Source: Agapanthus africanus (Eukaryota; Streptophyta; Magnoliopsida; Asparagales; Amaryllidaceae). Taken from it: 64,000 nt of DNA. Of this stretch, positions 46,224 through 56,459 are shown piece by piece. Made by a program: the position numbers and the translations under genes. Position 1 is the first letter of the stretch. Each line of letters starts with the position of its first letter. The DNA lies in the NCBI GenBank assembly GCA_030015575.1, contig JASDDO010000016.1, forward strand, positions 69,809,396 to 69,873,395, in the 5' to 3' direction. Below the pieces are notes generated by a model. The model had not been told where the DNA came from. It worked only from the letters and a program-made list of their open reading frames with translations, and searched no databases.

Positions 46224-47822
46224 CTATACTTTTTTGGTGTACATGGACTCCATCTCGGTCCGCATTGCATCCAGCCATCTTACCGAGTCGCCGCTCTGGA
46301 TGGCCTGCTGGAAGCTAGTAGGTTCATCATTATCAATGACGCAATCCTCTCTATCCCCGTCTATGAGAAAACCGTAGTATCTCTCAGGCGAATGTGACGG
46401 CCTACTACTCCTGCGGAGGGGTGCGGGAATGTCCTGTTCTTCTTGAACTACTGGTTCTACCAAACTTTCAGTACTAATTTGTGGTTCTGGAATTTCTTCC
46501 TGTTCTATTGCACTCCTAATTGTTTTCTTTTCTAAAATCAGTTGTTCTAGAAAATGGGCATTACGAGAAACAAAAACCTTTTGTTCCTCTGCGTTATAGA
46601 AGAAATACCCTTTGGAGTTCTTTGGATATCCCACAAACTTACACTGTACTGATCGTGCCTCGAGTTTGTCCGTATGCTGCTTTTTAACAAAAGCTGGACA
46701 TCCCCATATCTTCAGATACTGAAGATAGGGTTTCTTCCTACTCCACATCTGATATGGCATGGTAGGCACAGTCTTGGTAGGAGCCCTGTTCAAAAGATAT
46801 GCTGCTGATTCTAGTGCATAACCCCAGAAAGATCGCAGTAACTCAGCATTACTCATCATGGAACGAACCATATCCAATAGGGTTCAGTTCCGTCTCTCCG
46901 ATATACCGTTATGCTGTGGAGTGTATGGAGGAGTAAGCTGAGAGAGGATTCCTTTCTCTTTTAGGTAAACTAGGAACTCGGCACTTAAGTATTCACCACC
47001 TCGATCAGATCTCAGTGTCTTGATACTTTTGCCGGTTTGGTTTTCTACTTCATTCTTATATTCTTGGAATTTCTCAAAGGCCTCGGATTTATATTTCATC
47101 AAGAAAATGAATACGTACCTAGAGTAATCATCCGTAAAAGTAATGAAATATGAAAAACCACCTCTTGCATGTGTAGACATTGGACCATATATATCGCTGT
47201 GTATGAGTCCTAAGAGCTCGCTCGCTCTTACTCCATGTCCAGTGAATGGAGTCTTTGTCATCTTTCCTTTGAGACATGATTGACAAGTGGCATAAGATTG
47301 ATATTCGAACGGATCCAAATATCCTTCTCTATGTAACTTAGTTAACCTTGTCTCATTGATGTGACCTAGTCTACAATGCTATAAGAAAGCCTTATTTATA
47401 TCTGGAGACTTTCTTTTTAGTGTGTTCTGGACATTGAAAATATGTAATTGGTTTAGCATGTATATACCGTTATCTAGTGTACCGGACCAAATCAAACCAT
47501 GATTAAGGTGGATGTTAACAACATCACTTATAAACATGAAATCATAACCTTCTTTTGATAACAACGATATTGATATGATATTACACGTTAAACTAGGTAC
47601 ACAAAAACAGTTGCGCAACACCAAAATATGTCCACTCATCAATCCTAGGTGATAATCCCCTACGGACACAGCACCCACGCTAGCTCCGTTAGCAACCTGG
47701 AGGGTCATATCACCAACCTTTAGCTCTCTACGGTTTCTCAGTGCCTGCAATGAATTGCATATATGAGATCCTGATCCGGTATCCAATACCCAGGAAGTAG
47801 AGTTGATTGACAGACAATTTTC
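46224..47822 (-). pseudogene. pol: Element E protease and integrase
   Basis: Protease DTGSGS is intact (DTG at 47775-47783). Integrase keeps HCRLGHIN, CQSC, HSDIYGP, RSDRGGEY and NGISERRN, so all zinc and DDE residues are present. Stops: TAG at 47379-47381 for the tryptophan before HCRLGH, TGA at 46884-46886 for an arginine in RRNR, and TAG at 46224-46226 for the tryptophan before TLD. All lie in the same frame as gag. Confidence 0.92.
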
Positions 47823-48689
47823 AATTGCAAACACACCTGAAGTCGAAGCCACAGCTTGCTTCGGTTCCTGATTCTTGGCAATCCAAGCTTTGCAATCTTT
47901 CTTCCAATGGCCTTTCCTACGACAGTGGAAGCACTCGTCCTTTGCCACTACTGGCACCGCAAACTTTGTCTTTCCCTTAACTCCCACCTTACTAACACCA
48001 CCTCTCGGTTTGGTAGCGGCCTTCATCTTCCTTCCTTTGGCCCTTGCTTTGGACCTGGAAGAGGAAGCACTGCGAACAAACATAGTGGGTGTTTCCCTTG
48101 CTTTCTGCAAGGTGCCCTCTGCACTCCTCAACATGTTAAGGAGTTCTGGAAGTTCAACTTCTTTTCCTTGAATGTTGAAATTCAGAATAAACTGGGCGTA
48201 GGTGGAAGGAAGGGACTGAAGAACCAAGTCTGTATAGAGCTCATTCTCCAAAGTCGTCCCGAGGTCCGTGAGCTCTTCTATATAGCCAATCATCTTTAGG
48301 ACATGTTCTCCTACAGATGATCCGACGGCCAGCCTCGACTGAAACAAGTTCTTCGAGGTCTCGTATCTAGCTATACGAGATTGCTCTCCATGCAGTTCCT
48401 TGGTGTGGAGAAATATGGACTCAAGATCCATATTCTCATGCCTCCTCTGATGTTCATTATTCATAGAGGCAAGCACGATGCATTTGGCCTTCGCGCAATC
48501 TAATTTCCGGGTCTTGTGGATTTCCTTATCCGCAATACTGGATTTTGGACCAGGGACGGCAGGTGCCTTAGCAGTAAGGACATACCCCAATTTGTCATAA
48601 GTCAAAGCCATCTTAACATTCCGGAACCAATCTTTATAGTTTGGCCCTGTCAAAATATTTTTATCTAATAGTAACTTAAGGCCTGTCAT
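47823..48689 (-). CDS. gag: Element E gag (intact segment of a broken polyprotein)
   Basis: Open from ATG at 48687-48689 through gag into protease, the first stop being at 47379-47381. Gag begins MTGLKLLLDKN, has a lysine and arginine-rich basic stretch and a CCHC knuckle (CFHCRRKGHWKKDC). An upstream in-frame ATG at 48723-48725 lies in the pyrimidine tract and would be lost if the leader is spliced; A and B do not have it. Gag packages element RNA into particles in the cytoplasm. This is the only fully open gag in the window. Confidence 0.88.
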
Positions 48690-50741
48690 GTTTTGGGTCG
48701 CTGCAATGAGAGAGAGAGGGAACACTTTAGCATGATACTCTTGTAAGTTTAGAGTGGTTTTTAGTTTATCTAAACAGGATGGCTCCCACTGTTTCTCGAA
48801 TCCCTCCTCAAACCAAAAAGGAAGAACTAGCCTGGACTATTCTCACCGTACAATACTTGCTTAACCGTTCAGCCAGGCCGGTGTCGGTACTTCGAGGGAG
48901 GTTTTACGACGCTTTCGCGAAGTTCCTTAATTAAATAACCTCTTTTCTCTGTGGGCATAACCCCGCTGACACCTTTCTCGACACATACTTGGTTTATAGC
49001 ATTGATCGTTAAGTGATGAATCTCCTAATGAGTAGCAGATACTCACAGTAGGATCGGGATCCAAATATCATCGTGTGATAAAGCTGAAGGAATCCTACCA
49101 AAATTATCACACTCCAAATGGTATGCATCTCTTTGCAAATTTCAGTTTCTTTAGAAATTCCCGATATAAATTTCTGCCCCATGCTCTTATGACCTTGGCG
49201 TTGGTCAAAATGTCATAAGTCACATGTCAAGTTCTACCCATCATTATCTTGTTAATTTGAACCCATCCGTACATACCCCTGACGTTGGCCAAATGATAAT
49301 ACGACTGCCCCAAACTAACTCATCTATCTATGCAACAAATGAATACCCAGCAGCTACCAAACACTATGCATTGGCGTTGGTCAAAATGCATAACTTGAAT
49401 ACTACTGAATACCCAAATGAAATGACGGAAGGCTACGAATGGTTTTGGCAAAACCATGAACGTAGTGAACTTGATATGATCGAAGGAACCTGATAGCTTT
49501 TGAAAGGAGTGGTTAAGCTCCGCAATTAAAAATATCTTCTGTTTTTAAAAATAACCGAGTGGTTTCTTGTAAACTGTTCCAACGATTCAACTTTGGTTTA
49601 TTTTCTTTGCATTAATATAATGCGTCCCATCAATTAACCTATCATGGCAGAAAACAACGAAAATACAACGTCCTCTTATATCATCCGCATTCGCCACTGG
49701 GCCCCGTCATTCACCCGTTAGGTTACTTAACTAACGACAGAGCGGGGGCTGGGCTAGCACGGGTGAAAAACATAAGTGACATCTAATAGCTATCATATAT
49801 AGATATTGTACATTCGTCAGACGCAATAATAGGCATTCCAGATCACAGATGAACATATTGGATTTTCTACGAATCCTCATTCCTTTTGAGCCTGCAAAGA
49901 AAGACGGATTACACAGTCGCGATGAATAGCCAAAACCCCACCCTAAACCCCTACGGGTACGGCAAACTACCCGCCAAGTACCCGAAGTGAAGCGGTCTCC
50001 CTCAACGACGTGAGTAGGCCACTAAACACTTCAAAGTACCCGGTAGTTTGTGCATCTTATCTTGGGTCTATCCTAGGAGCAAAAAACAGTAAATGAAATA
50101 ATACAACGGTGGCTACAACCGCAACCTAGATGTGCCCCGCAAAAGAATATTACAATAAATTAAAAATTACATTTGAATGAAAGAAACACTCATCTCACAT
50201 CCCCAGCTATCCATTCACGACAATCCAACAAGTCTAAAACACAAAACAGTAAAAACCATTACAGAAATGTGCAACCCCCTGCTAACCGACATACTAGCAG
50301 TTAGGGAAGGTTTACGAACACATTAAAAAAATCACAGATATAATCAAATTAGCCAAACATATTAGAATTTCGATCAAGCAAACACAAATGTTTCTACTCC
50401 AAAAAATTCTCAGTGCACCTGAAACCTGAGCAGAAACAAAACATCCCAGAAAATACAAAATTAACACAGAAGAGTTACTGGGAATTTTGGGCTGACTCGG
50501 CTCCAACTCGGCCGTGGATCGCTTGGATCGGCCGCGGATCCACGGCGGTTTGGCCGAGTTAGGATCCCAAATTTCTCCAGTAACCTTATAATTCCCTGCT
50601 TGTATTTTTAAGGGTCCCTGAAAAATTTTTAGACCCCGTTTTAAAATCGACAGAAACTATGTGAAAATGATGTTTTTCCGGGTTCGTTTTGCGATCGAAT
50701 TTCTAACGACTTTGCTAACAAGTTAGTTATGGTTTAGCGAG
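48690..50741 (-). other. Element E leader, about 2.05 kb, non-coding
   Basis: Minus-strand features: GC-rich stem CCGTGGATC / GATCCACGG (50512-50545), triple hairpins (49364-49392, about 49263-49304, 49186-49219) and pyrimidine tract ending TTGCAG (48701-48722). The frame at 49224-49493 on the plus strand covers the hairpins and is not a gene. Confidence 0.85.
49186..49392 (-). ncRNA. Triple-hairpin region in the element E leader (candidate RNA structure)
   Basis: Outer stems CTTATGAC / GTCATAAG (49186-49219) and TATGCA / TGCATA (49364-49392), with a weaker middle one near 49263-49304. The shared apical motif is TTGACCAACGCCAA or TTGGCCAACGTCA. The loops differ from A, B, D and F but pairing is kept. 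Confidence 0.6.
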
Positions 50742-50753
50742 GCTCTGATACCA
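50742..50753 (-). other. Element E primer-binding site
   Basis: TGGTATCAGAGC on the minus strand, one base after the 5' LTR. Confidence 0.95.
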
Positions 50754-50754
50754 C

Positions 50755-52618
50755 TGTAAGTCGACGATAGACACCCCATATGATGCGAGGAGGCGGAATA
50801 GGTAAAACAATCATTTTGTTTAAACTAACATCGACTAACTTTACGGATCTTTGCCAAACCCTAACTAACAACAACATAGAAATCATTAGCTACTATGAAA
50901 GATGATTATACCTAATGAATCAAGTCCTTCTTGTTCTCTTTGACCACCTCCTCGTCGGCCTCCTCGATGTGATAGAAGATCCACCCGAGAGCTACTTCTG
51001 CAAGCTTTAACCTCTCACTTGAGGTAACTAGGTTGCTATGAGTGCTAATCAAAGTAACCTAGAGGATATAGAATAGGATTAGGGATCTCTTTGTCTTGCT
51101 AACCCTAAGATCTCAACACATAAGAGGATTAGGGTTAGGGTTGAAGAGAGAGAGCTTGAGGAGAGAGAATGTGAGAATAATTATCTAATTGGAAATTAAC
51201 TCATTTGTGTATATATATGAAGCATAAATAATCTTGCACAAAATATCTTTTGCACAAATATCTTCATGCTTCATTTAATACATGATGAATCATCTCCATG
51301 AGTCACAAAACCATTTAATGCTTATAACACCTAAGCTCTCCACCTTATCAAACTTCTAGAAGCTTCTCGACAAATTACGAGAACGCCCCTCCCATCCGTG
51401 AAAACATAGAAATACTGAGACTGTATAAATCCAATAAACCAATACTAGAATCTGGCTTAAACCAAAGCCTGCTAGTAAAAACTGTCCGAACATCGTACGT
51501 GCATAAATGCACGTGCGTGTCCGAACCCTGTCGTAAAACCATACGACCTCTATATCGTTTCGCCCGAAGCAGGGAATCTCTGTGTGTGGGACTCTAAAGA
51601 CTCGACTACTACGCTGGCAGTGGGTTTAACCACAGACCGTAAGCGGCACTAGCTGTACGTAACGGTCCCCAGGTAGATGTCGATAAGAAGGCCGATGAGG
51701 AAACCCATCCAAACTCCTACTGAGCCTGATGTGACAATCTCCGTACAGTCCGGTCTGTTCGTCTATGACTATCGCATATCGGGCCTAGGGGGCGGAAAGC
51801 GTCAGTCCCCTAAAAGCGGTATAAGTCGTGTCGGAGTGAAGCCCATTACACCTTGAGAAGCTACTGGAAATCCAACCAGTAAATCTTGCTTGCCCTGGCC
51901 CGGGACTTTGCGTAATGGCTCTCCAAACACAGCGCGATATCAACTCCCAATACTGGGAGAGACGAATCCTGTCTAACCGCCACTGCCTCCAAGTGCTTCG
52001 GGACTGCACCCAACTGCTACCTGTTTGCACGACTCCTTTGAACCGTGGTAGGGTAGCAATCTAAGAACAGTGGGAACACACTTAAGGCGAAGCAGCAGTA
52101 TCAAGTCTGAGGACTATGCTGCACTCATGTCACCTGGGAACTGTTAACTGACGATGGGTATAATACCAACCAACAGTTCCCTGCGAGTCCTGTCCGGTAT
52201 ACCCGTAACCCAACGAGCACCTGTATAATATTTCCAGTACAACGTACTAATGGCTGTGGGACAGACCATTTCCCCTACTGGGATGAGAAGCGTACACACT
52301 AGTCTGCTCCGCAGTATCGATGCCCAATCTCGATAATCCTACGACTAGGGACCTGAAAAAGGATGTGCTTGTAGACTACCCAGCCCCCACTAGTGTGACT
52401 GCCATCACAACGCTGGTAGTCAAGCAAGATCCTAAGGGCTCTATCAATATGTATTCTCGATATTCTAATATATACACATATTAAGATAGAAATAAACCAA
52501 GTAGCATACTACCATGTTTAGAAAGACTGTTAATATAACTGTGAATATCCCAAGCTTCCATTAAGTAATATACAAGCTAGTATGATACAATAATGGCCCT
52601 AGGGCATATACACTAACA
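50755..52618 (-). repeat. Element E 5' LTR (complete)
   Basis: 1,864 bp, TGTTAGTGTATATGCCC...CGACTTACA. It contains the pair AGGGAACTGTT / AACAGTTCCC near 52134-52180 and TACTGG / CCAGTA at 51862-51881. A donor-like site CATTAG|GTATAA lies near 50908-50923 on the minus strand. Confidence 0.93.
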
Positions 52619-52675
52619 GAGCGCACCATATCTAATAGGGTGTGATTGCTCCGCCCCGATATACCGACGTGCTAT
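52619..52675 (-). pseudogene. Copia relic R, integrase part (right of E)
   Basis: Starts with the target duplication GAGCG, then on the minus strand matches the integrase region of D near 62930-62985 (start of the TLLDMVRS-like part). It is cut at 52675 by gypsy element H; GCTAT (52671-52675) may be the target duplication of H. Confidence 0.75.
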
Positions 52676-55600
52676 TGTAACACCCGAGCCCAATGCTACT
52701 AATTTCTGTTACTTTATGAATGGAGTGTGTCCTTTATTTCATTTACCTTGCTTGATTGTTACTTATTGTAATTTTACCCCGTCAGTTCATTTCTGCATAT
52801 AACAAATTTTGGCATCTAAAATAAAATTAAAAATATTCATCTTGGCCTACTTGACACCCCTAGCCTTGTGGTAGCGACCGTGCGTCGTGTTCTCATCCCG
52901 TTCAGTAAAACGGGCGAGTTTGGGTGGTTACGTGCACGTACGTGTGTCTGTTTTGGGGGTATGCTTTTTGATCATAAAACACTTCATTTTAAATTTTGGA
53001 TTCCTCTTAAAATTCTATTATTTCAATTTCAAAATTTTGGACCCGACCCGGGCGCGATTTGGAAATGTTTTACTTTACACCAAAATCCCAAAATTCTAAT
53101 ATTCAAACCATCAAATATATTTTCTTAAACTTATAATATTTTTCTATACTAAATCTGTTAATTAAAATCTTTTCCCTAACCTCCTTTTCCCCCCTCAATT
53201 CGATCCATCTGATCTTTCCTTCTCCGATCCCAATCTCCTCCCGTATGGCGATTTCCCCATGTCTGAGTGCTTCGGTTCCGATCCCAATCTCGACGATATC
53301 GACGTCGATCTCGATTTCTCTATCAATGATCTCTTTCTTCCTTAATCTGAAGAGAATCCAAATGGATCATCCCCAAATCCCCATTTTAATCCCAATTCTG
53401 ATTCAAACCTTATCACCGATTCGAATTCCAATCGGGGATCGCCTGAATCTGGCAACTCCTCGTTCGTTTCGGGAGTCAACACACATCAACAGCTCAAGAG
53501 GAAAATGGACAATGAGAATGATAGAATTGGAAACCCTAGCCCTAACCCTAGCTCTGTGAATAGCAAGAGACGATCCGATGAAGTGAACTCGTCCCGCACG
53601 ATTAGTGTGGCAGCAGAAGAGGGCGAGAAGCGGAAGGCGAGGCTGACGAGGAACAGAGAGAGCGCCCAGCTGTCGCGGCAGCGGAAGAAGCATTATATCG
53701 AGGAGCTGGTGGAAAAGATAAAGGCTATGAGCTCTACCATTGCCAATTTGAATGGAAAGATCTCTTTTTACATGGGTAAGAATGCGAGATTGCAGCAACA
53801 ATTGAATGGGAGCAGTGGAAACGGAACCGACAACAATGTTAATGGTAGTCTTCTTTATCTGCCGCCGCCTCCGTATCATTTCCCATGGGTTCCTTATCCT
53901 ATGAGGTCTAGTGGGGCTCCGGTTCCTTATCTCCCCATACCGAGGTTGAAGCCTCAGCAACCTGCGGCTTCTCCCAAGGTGAAGAAGCCTGAGAATAAGA
54001 AGAGCAGGACGAAGAAGATTGCAAGCGTGAGACTTTTTGGGGTGCTGCTTGTTATGATGTTGTTTGCAGGTGTGATGAATTTTGGATTTGGAGGAAGCAG
54101 GGAGAAGGGTAATGGTATAGTTTTGAGTGTTAATGGTAATGGTCGCAGTCGTAGTTTAAATAATACTCAGGAATCTGGACTGTGTAGTGGAAAAATGGGG
54201 AATAATCATTATGGTGTCAATGACTCTAGTGAGAGTCTACCGGCATTTCTTTATGTACCGAGATATGGGAAGCATGTTGAGATAAATGGGAATCTAATAA
54301 TACATTCGGTGCTTGCCGGTGAAAAAGCTATGGCGGAAGCAAAGTCAAAGGGCCGGGAAAAGCAATTATCAGACAGCAAAGGTACTGCTTTGGCTATCCC
54401 ATGTCAAGTGCCTTCACCATTGGCTGTCTCTAATGGTGCGGTTGAGGTCGGCAGACAATTCTGGGGCATGCAGGAATGCGGCTGAACACCTAAGAGCTCT
54501 TGTTTCAGATTCTCATATTACATATGGGGACAGTATGAAATCAACTCTATCTGATGGACCACTTCAACAATGGTTTCGGGAAGGATTGCCAGGTTTTGTC
54601 GCTGCCGTCGTAGGCCACCGCCGGAGCTCCGTCGACGAGGTCGACCGTCACCACCCGTCCCACGGATCATCCGAGGTACCCCGACCCGTGTGGTTCCATT
54701 GTTCGTTGTTTGGGTTCATTCCGTGAACCGAGCGCCCGTCACGAGTTTCCCCGCCGACATTTATCGTTCCGTTTTCCGATCCGTGATCCGTCGAGACAAG
54801 TACCCCTTGCTACATGCTAAACAATATTTACATATATATTAATGACACCCTAAACCGATAAATTTAACTTGGTACGATCATTTCTCATATTCATGTACAA
54901 TATTGTTATATATCATTTTATCCTTAGACTTGGAACCTACAGTCTACAATTGAACCTAACAACCACATTTACCTGTTTAATCACACTTTAATATTGACAT
55001 AGCTTATGGCAACTATCTCTATAGTTTTGTTCCATTTGGACACCCGTGTGCATTTTAACCTGTAATAGCTGTATTGAACATATATATATAAATCATTGCA
55101 CCTCTCAAGTTCTTAAACTTGTTAACATGATTAAAAGGCCATAATTGTCATCCTGCATTCGCATAACATTGAAATCATCTCTGTGACACAACTGATAGCT
55201 GTACTGCAAATTGTGTAAATCTGCCTATTGCTTAATTCATTGCTTATATCATGTTGATGATAACCATGCTTGATTATATAACTAATTGTGAGCACCCCTA
55301 TGACATTGTTTACATCTTGACATGACTTGCTACACGCATATTGATTGACCCGACATGGTACCGTACACTGCTTGACTTGACCTGATGTACCATGACCTGA
55401 CCCGTTACCTGATCTTGTGTCTAATTCTAACAAACCTGACATGCAGTCCTCAAGGACCGTTCCTGTTGTCTATCCAGACAAACCTGCTTTTTACCTGATC
55501 CTGTGTTGGCATTAGTTCTTGATTACTGAATACCTGACTTGACATACATAACTTGGGGGTATGGGGAAATCAAAGGTGAAACCTGATTTGTAACTCAACA

Positions 55601-56283
55601 GTTCGATACCTGTTCTGATCAGTCTTACGGGCTAGGCCGGCCCCGGAGTGATGATGCTGACATCACTCGCCTGTACCTGCTACCTTTTACAGCCTAGCGG
55701 CACGTCTCGGTTTCAGCCCGAGAGTCTTAGACCGTGGTCCCGGGCATGCACGGGATACTATTGAGTTACATCGATGATTCATCAATTGGGTTTAAAAGAC
55801 TTAGAACAGAAAACCTGATAGAACAGTTTAGTTTACCCATAGCACACTACCCTGCACTGCTCTGACTTATATTATTGTTACCCTCATTTTATTCATGTTT
55901 ATTGCATTGCCTGCTACACTGTTCATATTATATTACTTGTTGATATGACGCGCTGACGTCTGGGTTTTGCATGGCCCAGATTCTTCTACCTTGCTGCAGA
56001 TTGATTAGGAGTTTTGCCGCTGTTAGGCGAGCGGTGAGGTTCCTGACGGTATGTAGTTTCACTCCAGGTGTTTCATTTATTGTATCCTTTAGCTTCCGCA
56101 TATTGTTATTTCATGACTCTTTTACTCTGGCTTATGGACATGTACTAGATAGTTAGTTTTATTTTGTTCTTGATATCTTTACAGCCGTAATGTGACTGTG
56201 GAAGGATTTTTCCTATCCGCAGGTAGCATGGTTGGCTATGTCACGTGCCCATATTAGCGTACTCTGGGAAGCGGGGCGTGACA
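52676..56283 (+). mobile_element. Gypsy element H 5' LTR carrying a host gene fragment
   Basis: Starts TGTAACACCCGAGCCC and ends GCGGGGCGTGACA, ten bases before a tRNA-iMet primer site, the standard arrangement in plant chromoviruses. If it is one LTR it is 3,608 bp. About 1.3 kb of it (53259-54592) is bZIP17/28-like coding sequence. 54593-56283 is non-coding, with a GC-rich CCG/GTC stretch at 54595-54680 and many CCTGAC-type words at 55320-55620. That both ends belong to one LTR is inferred from their termini and order; no second copy is in the window. Confidence 0.65.
53259..54592 (+). pseudogene. bZIP17/bZIP28-like membrane-tethered transcription factor, truncated
   Basis: In plants this family senses ER stress: the factor sits in the ER membrane, is cut in the Golgi and moves to the nucleus. 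Reading starts MSECFGSD at 53259, meets TAA at 53343-53345 (codon 29), and stays open in the same frame to 54485. Counting from the internal ATG at 53505: basic region about 42-62 with N-x7-R (RNRESAQLSR), leucine-zipper region about 65-100, a proline-rich linker, one membrane segment about 172-194, then the conserved NGNLIIHSVLAGEKAM. A frameshift near 54446-54460 moves the match to the next frame, which ends QQWFREGLPG at 54592. The C-terminal lumenal region with the protease cut site is absent. No intron is seen; CAG|GTTTTG at the end could be an old splice donor. Family assignment is strong; function is lost or doubtful. Confidence 0.88.
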
Positions 56284-56459
56284 TGGTTCTTTTGGTATCA
56301 GAGACATAGGTTAGTCGGGTTGATTCTTTTGTAGTTGGGTATTGTACCCAATACACGAATCAGAATACCCGTGTTTAGGAAACATGTCCTGCCACCTTGC
56401 CGTTTACCATTCTTGAATCACATTCTTCCTGATTATATCTTTTACGATGTGCAAACTTC
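56284..56459 (+). mobile_element. Element H internal region, start (primer site)
   Basis: The primer-binding site TGGTATCAGAGA is at 56293-56304. The rest is non-coding leader, cut at 56459 by the LTR of D. Confidence 0.8.

Larger units (their letters stand above)
43724..52618 (-). mobile_element. Ty1/copia retrotransposon E (full length, minus strand)
   Basis: 8,895 bp with both LTRs, primer site, 2.05-kb leader, gag-pol, polypurine tract and a perfect GAGCG target duplication. LTR termini TGTT...GACTTACA define a family distinct from A/B and C/D, yet the proteins are close to those of A and B. The coding region is the best kept in the window: one frame from gag to RNase H with four stops and one late frameshift. 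By eye the LTRs differ at about 15 of the first 430 bases. The 3' LTR has lost about 860 bp. Confidence 0.94.

Noticed and set aside
49224..49493. Plus-strand frame of 89 codons
   Set aside because: Antisense to the E leader hairpins; not present in other copies.
53403..53960. Minus-strand frame of 185 codons
   Set aside because: Antisense shadow of the bZIP coding sequence.
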